Origin: Narthecium ossifragum
Lineage: Eukaryota > Streptophyta > Magnoliopsida > Dioscoreales > Nartheciaceae
DNA length: 64,000 bases
Direction of reading: 5' to 3'
Assembly: GCA_963920575.1 (NCBI GenBank)
Contig: OY986968.1
Location: 22,512,129-22,576,128 of the forward strand
Position 1 is the stretch's first letter. Each line of letters opens with the position of its first letter. The notes below the pieces were generated by a model, which was not told the DNA's origin, did not search any database, and saw only the letters and a program-made list of their open reading frames with translations. Both the position numbers and the translations under genes were made by a program. Shown in pieces: positions 22,101 to 35,113 of the stretch.

Positions 22101-25100
22101 ATTATATCTATTATTTATCATTTTGAGTGCCGAAAGATCCAAAAAATCTCTAAATCAATATAGAACATCAAATATATGATCAAAACTCCGTGCCAAACCA
22201 TAAATGTGGCGTGCCAAACATTTAAAGGCCCGTGCCGGTCCGTGCCGGACCGTGCCGGACCGTGCCGGTGGCAAGTGCCGAGCCGGTCAGGGACCAGCTC
22301 GGCGCGTGCCAGCGGCACGGCAATCCTTGGAAAAAACATCCATCATCAAACAAGAAATCATTTGTGTACTCGGTGTTAGATGGGAGTGATGCTTTTGCTT
22401 TGATGACGTCCTTCATGCTCTTGAGATAGGCGAGGACAAGTGTTCATGGATGTCTTGCTTAGGCTATTGATAAATGTTTATATCCACCTCAAATGGAAAA
22501 CCAGTACTCCTACATCCAACAAGAAATTGTTTATGGACTAGGTGTTAGATGGACGTGATGCTTTTGCATAATGTATTCCTTCTTGCTCCTGAGATAGGCA
22601 GGGGCAAGTGCTCATGGACGTCTTCCTTCATGCTCCTGATGAGCGCTCACATTCACTTATATAGACACATCTTCGTATACGTCTCCCTTCATGCTCTCAA
22701 TAAGGGTTTGATTCCATGACAAATTGAACTGTACAACACATGGGCAAGTTGCATTTTTCACGAGAGGAATGGATTGGAGGCGGAACAAAGGAAGCAACAT
22801 CAACAAGGACTTTCTTTTGACTCATAGCTTACTTGCATTTCGTAAAACCATACAAAAAAAACTTGGATAATCACCTGTCCAAAGATTTCAACTGGTATCT
22901 TACCTTTCATATGTAATTCGGTGTTAAGCTGGTCAAGTCGAATCCTTGCCATCAGATAACCTTTTACCGGAGCATGCATTTGATCATCGAGTGGTAACAT
23001 CTGGAACTATCATTCCCAATACAGCCATACCTCGGGGTTGGTGACAAGGCCTTAGAGGAGCTTACCAATCTGGCATGATGATACAGGCCTTTCTTTGGTG
23101 AAGAATCTCACTTTCCCCTTCCTTGAGGTGTTGCTTGAATTGGAGTGTACTTGGAGCCTGCTTAGTTATAGCTATGCTTGGCTACTCACTTGAAGCCACT
23201 CAAGGTTGGCAGCAGCATCACCATCCAAGCCTTTTCCAGACAAATGCAGTTGGCTTTGAGGGAATTTTTAATCCATTGAGAAGAAGGAATAGTGAAGATG
23301 TAACAAGTTGCAGAATGTTCTATCATTTAATATAAGCATACACTATATTTTAATAGCGTTAATTAAGCTTCTTCTCACGCTAGCACAAAATTTTCAGGGA
23401 TATACCAGTCCATTTTTACCCTTCTTTTATGCTTAGTGGGATAATTTCTTCACATTGTTATTCTTAAATTCACTTATTTGCTCTTATGTCTTTTAAAGAA
23501 ATTATTGTAGGCTTTTTCTGAGATAGATACTGGCACTTTGTAGGTTTGCAGCGGATGTTTTCCACGACTTACAAGAGCAAGTGACAGCTACATCTGCAAG
23601 AGGGCGTGATATGTTGACCAGAATTCAAAATTTAGAAGTAGCACTTCCATCTGTCGAAAAGGCTGTTCAAGGCCAAACAAGTCACATTCATTTTGCATAT
23701 GTTGCGGGTACACCTTCTGTTGATTCTCTGCTAAGTATCTTACACATGTGTTTAATCTGCTAATAGCAATATTAGTTTGATGATGCTGTAATTCTTCCGA
23801 AGAGGGTGCTTAAGAAGGAAAGGCTCCTTAGGTACTAGTTATTATGTCTTCATGATGCAACGGTGAAAATGGACGACAATAAATTTGAACTAGAGGAGTG
23901 ATCTAGCGTATTGAAGGCATGTGTGTATGTGGGCACTGCCAACTTTTCTGGACTTGGTACCAGGATGATCAAGTGTCTAGAAGAGAGCTGCTTGGGGGAT
24001 AGAAAACTATAGATATTGATCATTTGCTGAGAACTTGCACAGCAGCACTTCCCAATTCATGTCTTTAGCTACAGATAATGTTATTCACATTATTTTTCTG
24101 TCTGAGAATTGTAGTAATTTGGTACACACAAATAGAAGCTGCACATTCCCATGTAAAGGTTATTTATGTGGAACTGTTGAGCTTTTGGCAAATGTTTTCC
24201 TTGATGTTTTGAATTTATGTGGATAAGGTAATAGTAGCTTTTGAGTTCCTTCAATTGAACATGTTGCGTTCAGGTTCTGACTGGCACGCCAATGTCCGAA
24301 CTGAGCAGAACCACCTTCTGGGTAGTGATCTGCCACGTTTTATGATGGATTCATATGAAGAATGTCGTGATCCACCTCGTTTGTACCTGCTCGACAGGTA
24401 AGAATCTGGTGTCTTGCCATCAGTGACTTTGATGTGTTTTAAACCCTTTTTTTCTAAGTTGGCCAGAAATTTTGTTTGACTTTTCAGATTTGATAGTGCT
24501 GGTTCTGGAGCCTGTTTAAAGAGATATTCAGATCCTTCCTACTTTAAGAGGGTATGGGCTACATCTGAAGCAGCCAAAGCTGAAAAGTATCAGAGAGAAA
24601 AGAAGGCTCAGAAGCACAAGGTTAACATAAACACCCACTACATGCAAAAAAAAAAGATAGTTGTATGATCTCCTTTTCTGATTATAATGTAAAGAAAGAA
24701 GATTTTATGGACAAAAACCTGTTGCTGTTAAATGCTTGTTTGAAGATTTCAACGTTGCTAAAAGACTTGGCCTCTGAGATAATAATGCCCCTTTCATTCT
24801 ATCAAAAGAGATAATCTCATGTTTTCTTCTCGAATCAAAATATGCGAGGCCCATGAATACATCAAATTTTTTAGCAGGGTTTAAATACTGTCTAGATATG
24901 TAATTTTGTGGGATTCACACTATTGTTTTGCCATTACAACTAGTATTAAGTGGCCTGAATTTGGGACTTTTCTATCACCTACTTCATTTGATGAAACACT
25001 ATGTAGGTTCAGACACTTGTATTTATTAGTTTCCAGAAGCTGTTTGAGCATAGTTTGTACTCCGAGCTAACTAGACAAAACTCATTCAACTTTTATTTTA

Positions 25101-28100
25101 CATAGAGTTAGCGTGTGCATATAAAATCTTCTTTGGTTCTCTTTATTCAACATTTGCCTGAACATCCTCTTGCATATATCTGTGTGACAGAGAAAAGGAT
25201 CGCACCTTAGGAATAGAGAAGCTCAGAATGCAGGAACTACATCACGCCAGAATAGCTGGTACCTTTTTATTTTGTTATCTCGGATTCAGATAAGACAGAA
25301 GAAATGTTTGTACGAAATTAAGTTTCAGTAGTATGATTACTTGGTGATGTTTAGTGATTTTGAAAATGAACAGCTTGGCTAGCAGCATTCCTTTTGCATC
25401 TCCAAGTACAGGTGGACAAAGTGTTCTAAGTGAGAATTCATTCAGGTCCTATCTGAGGCACAAGCCTGATACTGCTAGCTGTTCTGCATCTTATGATTCA
25501 AAGCCCAGGTTGAGCTATGCTGAAGAAGCTTCAGATACATATCCTTTGGTGGTCCCTGATGATCGTGAATACGACAATTTGTCAACTTCTAAGTTACAGA
25601 TTGACAACAATGATGCCTCTGCTGCTGGTTCACATGATGAACTAAATGGAGATGGTGCCAATGAATTTTCACAAGACTCAATGCAAGGGCAAATTGATAA
25701 CAGGTCTTCTTCAGTTACATGGGATGAAAAAACTGAAATACTGAACCCTATAAGTTCAAAGTCATGTGATGACATTCTTGTAGATGATATTCAAGATTCA
25801 GAATATGTATCATCAAGTTCTGAACAGTTGAATATGGAACAAGAAAGACCTCAGCTGGTGGAGAGGATTCAAGATTCAGATTCAGATTCTGCACCAGCAA
25901 GCCCGTCAAGTTTGAACTATGTAATTACCAAACTTGGAACTGTAGATCAAGAGGACATATTGCTTGATATTGCAAATGTACCAGTATCGTCATCTGGTGG
26001 GATCCACTTTGACGAAATTACTAGTGAGACTGACAACTATATGGATGCACTTACCACGATGGAATCTGAAGCTGAGACAGATTTTGAATGCCAAACAAAA
26101 AGAGAGGTGAATTCGCTACTGGATTGCAGTACCGGAGGAATGGGCGATGGAAATGTAGCTACTCAGGGGATTACTACTCTCACATCTGATTCCCCTGATG
26201 TTGAGCATCCTGTTGCATCTGAAAATTACTTGCACAAAGATGTGTCAAACTTTTCCTATTCCGTCTTTTCAGAGAGTCCAAAAAATGCAACATTACCTAA
26301 CCCGTCTGACTTTGCCCTAAATCTTCAGAACGGCAACGATTTATCTGAAAATCATGTTCTTGATGCTAAAATTTATGGCTCTGAAGAGAATAATGGCGAT
26401 CTATCTCAGTTAAGCATGCATCAGTCAGAAAACATGCTTGGTGACAAAACTGCAGGCACCATATACCAGTCTCATGATTGTCCTCTTGGTGATACTTCCA
26501 AAGAACCTTCCAGCAAATTTTGGACAAATGCCAATCTTTTTGGAGTTGAGCCATCAAAACCGCCGGATTTCAGTTTACCGAATATCACTAGTGAGAATTC
26601 CACGCCTCATACGAAAAGTAAGGGGGTTGATCTCTCTCATCAAATTGTGAGGACTAAGCAGCTTTATGATGAATCATCTGCAGAATCAGGTAAAATTCTT
26701 GCATCCAGTGGAAGCATATCAAAAAGCCCCTGCTCAGCAGAGAGTATGGACCTATCACCGAGTGTTTATAGCTCCTTGAACCAGAGCAATTTAAGTAGTT
26801 TTCAATTGCTTGGAAGAGCACTAGACTTGGTCCGGCCAATCAATTCCTCAAAATATAGTCCTAGTGGTTTTGACAATCAAAATGATCATGTGCCTGGGAA
26901 ACAAAATGCTCAAGATTCTGCGCAAGCTGATTCGTTGGCTGAAAAATCTCCAGAATTACTGTCCAATAGCTTTTATGTTCCCACCAACAAGGCTGACCTA
27001 GCTGATTCTGATAGTTTTGTGCAAGTGACTGAGTCGCTCTCTCATCGTAGCATTGAACCACAAAGAAAGGAAACTGGCCGACCGGATGTCAGTATCTCAT
27101 CTAGTTTTTCTAGCCTTGCCCACAAATTTCTTGCAAACAGTCTTCAAAGGAAAGCTTTAGTTACCCAGGCTGATATCTCCATATCAACTGATATGGCAAA
27201 TTTCAACAGTGGGAGGTCACATGAGAAATCCCTTAATCATAAGGAAGGATCCAGTGGAGTTGTCTGTCAGGCAATCAATGAAGAAAAGGCGAAGGAGAAG
27301 ATGGAACTAAGATTCTCAGTAAATTCAATGTCTTCGGCTTCGCATTACTCGGGGCATTCTTCACCACCACTTGAGCATATGAAAATTTCTTTTCTTCCAA
27401 TGAATGGTTTGGAGACCTCAAAATTGAAACTGGAATTTTCAAATGGCAATCTTCATGAAGGCGATGAAGATTTCTTTCCCTCGTTTCAGTTACTTCCGCA
27501 GTCGACTCTTCCTTTGTCGGACAGTGCTTCCGAGTCTGATGATGATACATTTTGCAGATCTTGTCCTTATTCTTCTGAGGACCTTCCTAGCCCTCACTCA
27601 GATTTGAATTCGGAACTGTGGGAACCAGGTGAGGAGAGTGTAAGCAAGGACCAAGGAGTAGTCGATGGATCACGGGGAGTATCATCTTCAGCTACATCCA
27701 TTTCAGTATCCACTGGATTTGAGCATATGACCAATCACAGCAGGGATGCAGCAAGTGTATTTATGAATCTGGAGGATGAAGATAGTGGAGTATCTTTTCA
27801 ACCTGCTCATGCTACAGATCTTCCCAGTCTCGATTCACTTGAATTCCAAAATGGTCCTGATCTCCATTCAGTTAAATTTCAAAATGGTCATGTAGAAGGA
27901 AATGTTCTTTCTTCTTCAACTGATCACGAGGTTCTTGCATTACAAGTCCCAAATGAGCTGCCACCACCACCTCCTCTTCCTCCTGTGCAATGGACGATGA
28001 TGAAGCCCTTTTGTGCATCTGTAGAAGTTAATAGAAAGGATAGTGCTGAAGTTGTGAATAATTTGAATGGTCTAAGAAGTCAAGAATGCACTGCTCACCA

Positions 28101-29240
28101 TCAACAAGAACAAAATACACGACCACAACATATAATTGAAGCAGTTGCATCACCCAATACGACTGTAAGTTTACAAACTACTTTAGTTAATGGATATACG
28201 TAATCATGATAGTACATGCTGTCTCTCACAATCTTGTTGCGTCTAATTTATTCCAGCAGGATCAGCAAAAGTTGAATGGACAAAAAGATCCAGTACAAAT
28301 TGTCAACAAGGAACCGATTGAGAGGGAAGATTTGCTTCAACAGATAAGGAATAAGGTATAAACGAGGGTGAAAACTTTGTACGAGCAATGCTATTCCGCG
28401 GACTTGTAAGGATTATGTACCATTGCACTATCTGTGGGACTAAAATAAATTGGATAGTATTCCGTCATGCTTAGTCTATCTCATTTTCCTTTTCTGCAAA
28501 ATAAGATTCATTTGAGATATCTATTTTGAGTCAGTTGGCCCTAATGAAGTCCAACTATTTGGGTTAGATCTTGTTCAAAAAGAAGGGTAATGTTCTATGG
28601 TGGTTTTCTGAGAAGGGCAAAATATAGTTCTGTGAAAAGTTTGTTGTGAAGCAAACTAATGACGTTGATGATAAAAGTACAGTTTGTAGCATCCACAGTT
28701 TTCTTTTCGAATTGAGAATGCTCTCTTGTTACGTTTCGGTCCTAGGTCCAGTTTCCTTATTTTCATGATTAAGGGTTTACTCTTTATCCAGACAATTTTA
28801 TGACGCGAGTCCAAGAGAATGAGATCTCAGGCAATTAGCAATTTTTGTTGTGATCATGATTGATTGGCTTCCATGTTGCTGTCAATTTTTTCTATTACAA
28901 AATTTGATATCTGTTTTACTGGAATGCTTCTTATTTCCCCCACAAGTGGATAATGAACCGGCTATTTATTTTAATCGTGTTGCAAAATTTGCAGACGTTC
29001 AGTCTTAGACGCACGGTGACAGCTAAGCAGAGTTACACAGCACAGCCTACAACCAATGTCAAGGTTGCTGCAATCTTGGAGAAGGCAAACGCAATCCGTC
29101 AGGTTTGAGGAAGACTCCTTTGGGTCATGTGCTTTTGTTTCATCTTTGCTGCTAAAATTACCTTCGGCTGACCTATTTGATTTGACCAGGCATTCAGTGG
29201 TCACAATGAAGGAGTTGATGATAACTGGAGTGATTGTTGA
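19192..29240 (+). CDS. SCAR: SCAR/WAVE family protein (activator of the ARP2/3 complex)
   Basis: Nine exons join in frame: 19192-19349, 23544-23707, 24274-24397, 24488-24620, 25191-25258, 25374-28164, 28260-28355, 28995-29102 and 29190-29240, giving about 1,230 aa, within the range of plant SCARs. Exons 1-5 encode the SCAR homology domain: [71 protein letters not shown]. The 2.8-kb exon 6 encodes the long, acidic, Ser-rich linker ending in [13 protein letters not shown]. Exons 7-9 encode the WA module: a WH2 region ([20 protein letters not shown]) and an acidic tail with the ARP2/3-binding Trp (DDNWSDC). SCAR nucleates branched actin at the plasma membrane downstream of ROP GTPases, in a complex with PIR, NAP, ABI and BRK1. 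The clade is not resolved. Intron 1 (4.2 kb) holds a hAT element, which splicing should remove. Confidence 0.96.
20521..22329. mobile_element. hAT transposon no. 2 in SCAR intron 1 (1,809 bp)
   Basis: The ends are CAAGGATTCCCG and, on the minus strand, CAAGGATTGCCG (11 of 12 match), flanked by a perfect 8-bp duplication GAAAAAAC at 20513-20520 and 22330-22337. Subterminal GGCACCG/GTGCCGG words repeat on both sides. The middle has GA-rich coding-like repeats (GAGGAAGAGGAACGGCGTCG, 21005-21185) and, at about 21580-22026, an open reading stretch with one internal TAG rich in Ser/Tyr/Gln, which may be the tail of a hAT transposase exon. No catalytic transposase domain is present, so the element is non-autonomous. 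Confidence 0.92.
22338..22645 (+). repeat. Tandem repeat in SCAR intron 1 that hosts the hAT insertion
   Basis: Two units of about 150-175 bases share AACAAGAAAT(C/T), GGTGTTAGATGG, GTGATGCTTTTGC, TGAGATAGGC and CTCATGGACGTCTT-like words. The first unit starts left of the transposon at about 20481 (ATTGATAAATGTTCCTA) and resumes at 22338. The second starts at about 22468 (ATTGATAAATGTTTATA), so its uninterrupted copy shows the empty site. Confidence 0.75.
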
Positions 29241-30692
29241 ACACTTGACCTTAAAGGAATTCCCATGATCCTTGGTATTCAGTCGGTTGCTAGTTGGGGC
29301 ATTTCTAGCCTTATGTGAATAGCAAAAATTCACGCGTGTAATTATAGTTCCCAGTAATTTGTAATGTAGCGCTTAGTGCTAATTTATTTTAGTTTAGAAA
29401 CAAACTACGGTGAGGGGAATTGATTCATCCGTGTATTGTAAATCGTAGATGCTGTCATTTGTTGATGTTATTTATGGTCGATATAATAAATAGGTTTTTG
29501 GTTTGCCATTGGTTAATTTGTTGGCATTGTGAAATTTTTTGAAGGCTGTTTGCTAATTGCTAATGATGTAGCTGTCATCTGTAGCTAAGGTACATTTGGG
29601 GCAGCCTCCCAAAACATGGGGACCCTTCCTCCTGCTTTGTCATTCAATTGGTGTCCATGAAGTTGATTCTTGTTTGTTTCTTGTCAGTTTTCCACTGTGT
29701 TCTGCAACAATGGTCCATATTGTGCTATGCATCTCAAAAAAAGCAGGTAAATATGGACAATTCAGGCGTAACGTTTGTGTCATTCAACCTACTTTTGAAA
29801 TTGTTGTACTTTTTGTGTTGCAGAAATGTCAATAGTGAAAGTGAGTTATAGTGAAATTTTAGGTCTTTTGTATTTCAATTTTTCATATCATTTTCTAGCG
29901 TCTGGTTGTGTTGGGAAAGAAAAATTCCGTGTGAGAGTATTAGCCATGTACCATTAGGAGATTAGGAGGAGGGTTAATTCTCACTTTTTAATATTTTTAA
30001 AGAATATTTTAGCAAAAATTGTTGTTGTTATTATTATTATTATTTAAACATGCATGCTAAATTAAGTAAAGAAACTATCCACTCACGTCACTTTGACTCA
30101 CATTTCAGCCATCCAAACAACAAAAACTGGGCATCTTAAATCTCTACTTTCCTGCAACCAACCAGTCCCAACTTCGTGCTGCTCTCTCCTGACTAATATA
30201 ATATTATACCTGTAAGTAAGATTGTTTACATTTGATCTTTAGAATCAGAATCCAATCACCCAGGAAATATAAAAAAAATAATGATGTGGCGAAACAACAA
30301 GAATTTTTGATGCAGAATGATTATAATTTAGTGGATGGATCAAAATTTTGGCTACTAAATCAACGAAGTAGGTTGTCCAACTCAACTTTTACTGATTCCA
30401 ATCACAGTTGTCTCTGACCTCCAGAATCCCATACCAAAACCATTAAACTACAAGAAGTCATCAAAATTTTCACCATAAAAAAAAGAAAAATAAAGCTTCA
30501 CCAAAAAAGGAAGATGCAGAAATACTAGAATAAAGTTTTGTGTATATTGTCACGGTGCCACATGATCGATAGAGAGGTATCGACTAATTGATCTATTCCA
30601 TCGACAATGAAGTACCGATTGATTAGATCAACCAATTGGTTTATCACTACCGATCCGATCATTGGTACATTCAATCGGTAATGAGATATTGT
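29241..30692 (+). other. SCAR 3' flank and AT-rich intergenic DNA
   Basis: The first few hundred bases should be the SCAR 3'UTR. A TTATTATTATTATTATT microsatellite lies near 30030. Near 30580-30690 words such as ACCGATTGATTAG and CAATCGGTAATGAG occur; this is the left flank of the LTR nest. No gene was recognised. Confidence 0.5.
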
Positions 30693-32107
30693 TGACACAT
30701 ATTTAAATGTGTCGTTAAGTATATCAAAAGCGGTCAAAATAATTTACCGGACAACTAATTAACTATAACGTAGTTAGTGGGAGTACATGTTAATTCCTCA
30801 TGGAATTAGATGGTCGAATTGGTGTACAAGATATAAACTCTACAATAGTGACGTTAAATTGGGTTTCAAGTATTTTTGACTAAAGAAATCTAACAACTAA
30901 TAAACGAGAATTTATCGAGAAATAGAAACCTAGGGAATTCCAAATCCGAATTAGGGTTGAGATATATTTTCTAGAAATCAACATGAATAACATCTATTGA
31001 GACAACTAACATCAAAGGTCGATGAGCGTAGAATTAATATCGCTCACCACTAATGAGGTGTCGGGTTAGGATCGCCTTATCACGTGGATTACAAGGTTAA
31101 GTTCGATGGTTGAGGCTTTAACTCAACCATAGCTCAACAACTGCTGGCTTAAGTTCAAATTTTCGAAAAACAAATCAAGACTTCATATGAATAAAGTCTT
31201 TGATTGAAGTGATTTTAATACATCAATCCAATTCCATGTCTAAGATAGGAATAAGGTGGTTCTAGCACCTCAAGCTCCTATCCTAAGATCCACAAACCTC
31301 CAAGATGATTGATCATGGTTCTAGCATGACCTAATCTTTGAGGGATTTGACCAAACACATATCAAACATCTAATTCTCACACAATCACATGCAGGAAAAG
31401 GCATTCCATCAATGAATTTCGTTAAAGAAACATGAAATTACATGTAAATTCATACAAAACTTGTCTCAAGAAAGTTATTACATCAAGAAATCCAAGAGAA
31501 ATCTAAAAAAGAACCCTAAAATATCAAGGAATTTCCAAGAAGAATGGGTTTAGTTACTCATCTTGGGTAGGAGATCCGTGGAGGAGGAGGCTTTACCCAT
31601 TTTCTCTATTGAAATCCATCTTTGGAGACTTAAATCTCTAAGAATTAGAGGAGAAATCTCTCACTCTCTCTAGAGCTCTAAAGAGGGAAGAAGGTTGAAA
31701 AAAAAAGATCCAAAAATAAGAGCTAACACCCTGATTTACAGGCCCCAAGTCATGAACGATCGGATTAAATCCAAACTGTCCATTTTTACCCGTCAGTCGT
31801 GTTTGGATCGGTCCAAGATGAGTTCGGATTGATCCACTACGCAAAACTGCAAAAGAGGCTATGGAAAGAGGTTTTAGATTGATCTAGACAAGTTTGGATC
31901 GATCCAAAAAGGCTCTGGATTGATCCAGACAAGTATGGATCCAAAATTGGTCTCTGGAAAGGGTTTTGGATCGATCCCGACTGGATCTGGATCGATCCCG
32001 ACTGGATCTGGATCGATCCGGGATAGGTAAGTTATTAGAAATGCATTGCTTGAGAGCTAACAAAGCTAAGTTAAATGGGAGAATTATACATATTTTGTGA
32101 CTCATCA
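30693..32107 (-). mobile_element. Solo LTR of family C, copy 1 (minus orientation)
   Basis: Read on the minus strand the right end begins TGATGAGTCACAAAATATG, followed by a stretch similar to family C copy 2 (CTTTGTTAGCTCTCAAGCAATGC versus CTTTGTTGGGCCCCGAGCAATGC, aligned in parts). The left edge on plus is TGACACATATTTAAATGTG. The flanks ATTGT (30688-30692) and ACTGT (32108-32112) are a probable 5-bp duplication with one mismatch. The insertion thus lies within the first bases of the 5' LTR at 32110. A GGATCGATCC array is at about 31860-32025. There is no coding sequence. Confidence 0.6.
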
Positions 32108-32109
32108 AC

Positions 32110-34638
32110 TGTGAGGATCCATACCTCCAACCCAGTCCGACCGCGTTAGATCGAAGGTCTGGCTTTGTGGTTTGGCTCGGTTGGCCTTGGTTTGCGATTG
32201 GTTGATCACATTGTTGTTTTGGACCACAAACGCATTTTGGTAAATTGCAACTTGGCGGTCAATTTCACACCCGCATAGTGCACACACAGTCTTATAAATG
32301 ATAAATGTGTCTGTTAGAACCTTAGGCGAGCTTGAGATCGGAAGCTCCGGGCTCGAGCGCGACAGCTGGTTTTTAGGACAGTTGTCAGCCCAGGGACGAT
32401 CGATCGGTCCAGAGGATGATCGATCGTTCAAGGGACGATCGATCGGTTTCGAGGTCGGCACCGACGTTGACGTATCCGGATAAGAACACGAACCGACCTA
32501 GTACCGACTGATCAGTACTGTTGACTGATCGATCGAACTCGGGCTCTATAAGAGCCTGTGAAGGCTCTGTTTTTCCGGTTTTTATTCTTCTTTCCACCGA
32601 TCCAGCAAAGAGGAGCAGATCTAGACCTTTCATACACGATTTAATTAATGATTAAATGTGGATTAGCGTTGTTTGGTAGGATTCTTCACCTTGTTTAGGT
32701 GTTCCTAGCTAATTGGTTGATTAGTTACTTGATTAATCTATGTTAGATGATGCTCCTAGGTTTTATTAATATATGATTGAAGCTTGGTTGGATTTAAATC
32801 GGATTTAAGCAACTTTTCATTGATTAATTTCCGAACAGCTATGTTTGAGATTATTTATAGAGATGTACTTGCATGATCTCAATTGATCTTGAACATAAAA
32901 GTTGTATATTTATGAGTTATCTTTCAATTCCAAATGGTTTCATATTTTTCAGAATTATGTGTGAGTTTTGGTGAATTTAATGGAAGTTTAATTAGTGAAA
33001 TTTTAGTGGAATTTGTTATGTAATAAATTTGATTTTTGGATATTATGATCTTAGTAACCTTTATGTTTTATCTTCCAATTTTGGTTTTAATTCGAAGAAT
33101 TTTCGAAGGGATTTTGAGACGATTATCAAATATGATTTTAACTGAAATTATAGGTTTATATATATATATCATTTTATCTGATTGATTCGATGTTTAGATA
33201 TGTGATTTTGGATATGTCAATCAGTAGGCATATAAAGTGTCACGTCAATCGGACGATTAGATTGAAAATTAGGATTTTTTGAAATTAATAGTATCATTAG
33301 ATTCATTTTCGATAAATCGAGCTTTTCGATATTGTATCAGATATATGTTATTATATATGTGTAGGCCCTGTGTGTGGCTTGTGGTTGAACCAAGGGGGTC
33401 ACGTCCCTTGGGATGTAAAGAATAAAATATTCAACTGTTAGATTGATTGTTTAGCTAGGGTTGTATCCCCTTTGTAAATTGAAAGTTAGGATTTTCCGAA
33501 GTTAATAGTATCGTTAGATTCATTTTGATAAATCGAGCTTTTCGATATTATATCATATATATGTTATTATATATGTGTAGGCCCTGTGTGTGGCACATGG
33601 TTGAACCAAGGGGGTCATGCCCCTTGGGATGTGTAGAATAAAATATTCAACTCCTAGATTGCTTGTTTAACTGGGTTTGTATCCCCATTGTAGAGTTTTG
33701 GTTGTCGGGCCGCGTTTGTCGTCGTAATACCGAAATCTACTTCATTGTTAATCTACATTGTTTGTTTAGTCTCGTGGAGACTTGTATGCATGTGCGCCTA
33801 TTTATCCGCTTATTTTAGACCCTTGCTATGTTCACCCCTTGGCGAGCTTTGTGATGCGCCTAGCCTTGTACATTATTTTATCATATTATTGTATGTCTGA
33901 AATTTTATCTATGTGCATGTGAACATATATATAATTCATTGCATTAGATGCATTCTAGGCTGGACGATGGGTTGATCACCGATCCGGGGGCTCGGGTAGC
34001 TTGGATCTAGCCGTAGGACCGAGGCCGGGTAGTAAGGTTTAGGACTGAATTGTATGATAATCTATGTTATCGATGATACTGTCTAGTTGGCTGAAATTAC
34101 GCTAATTGAGGTGTAGATGTCGTCTTAGGTTCCAGTCTCAGACTCAGCTCAGTAGGAGAAGTTACATATCTCCCTGTGTCCTACCCCTATTGTTTCAGCG
34201 CTGGAGCGTTTGGTTTGAGATGGATGATTGTTGATAGTTGAGGTTATCAGAGTGCGTGCCCTGGGGTATGCGGTGTTCGTAACGTGTGTTTTCCCCCCTA
34301 GAGATGAGATAGAACCGAAGACTTACTGTTCACTTCCCTTCTGTGTGACGTAGAATAGAATCCTAGTGAGCTTATCGCTCACTCCTACCCGGGCTGCATT
34401 TTGCAGGTGCAAGTGCCAACTCTTCTTCCGTAACACCAGCTGAATAGGCTCTTGGTGGCGTTTGATGTTTCTGGGTACTCTACTGTACTTTTGATAATTT
34501 TTGTATATAGACATCCTTTTGAGGATTATATTAAATTTATATTTTCCCTTTTGAGGATTTTTGTCATTTATGTATAAATCGACGGTTAAAATTTAGATGT
34601 ATATTTTTATTATAAATGCGCCACACATGGGTGTGACA
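32110..34638 (+). mobile_element. 5' LTR of the outer Ty3-type element (family B, copy 1)
   Basis: It starts TGTGAGGATCC and ends GGGTGTGACA, followed by ACTTGATATCAAAGCA, a degenerate version of the TGGTATCAGAGC primer-binding site for initiator-Met tRNA. The same start and end bound the LTRs at 47031-49278 and 50146-52492. A GATCGATC array at 32396-32535 stands directly upstream of a TATA box (CTCTATAAGAG, about 32545). A 217-bp internal tandem duplication lies at 33261-33690 (TGTAGGCCCTGTGTGTGGC in both units). Confidence 0.82.
33261..33690 (+). repeat. 217-bp tandem duplication in family B LTR copy 1
   Basis: The two units begin ATTGAAAATTAGG and ATTGAAAGTTAGG and share ATAAATCGAGCTTTTCGATA, GTGTAGGCCCTGTGTGTGGC and GGTTGAACCAAGGGGGTCA. 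The other family B LTRs show one unit, so the duplication belongs to this copy. Confidence 0.85.
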
Positions 34639-35113
34639 ACTTGATATCAAAGCAGAATGTAGGTCCCAGGGATAGGATTAGGCTTGCGGTAAAGGTTTTG
34701 AGTGTGAAATGAGATAGTGTTAGGTCTAAAACATCATTGCATGTCTGTTTGCGTTCGTGTGTGACATACTTTTCCATTATTATTTGTTGTTTTGTTTTGT
34801 TGGTTTCCGGCTGTAGCATGACGTCTCAGGGGGAGATGTGCATGCAAGCCGAAGTCGTCCGTTCCCTCGCCTGACAGTGAGTCTCCCCTCATGCTGGAGA
34901 TGAGCGAGTAGGGAACATGATGTGTCGCCTTTGTACTCTCAAAATATTGAGAGGTGAATCGGTTGAGGTTCAGAGGCGGTGTTGGAGATCCTTCAACAGT
35001 AGAGGACTGGTTGAAAGAGGTGTTCTGGATCCTTGATGCCTTGGACATCAAGGATTGTCGCTCACTTGGAACCTGTTGGTTTTCTTGTTTCCTTTGAGGT
35101 GATGCGTAGTGGC

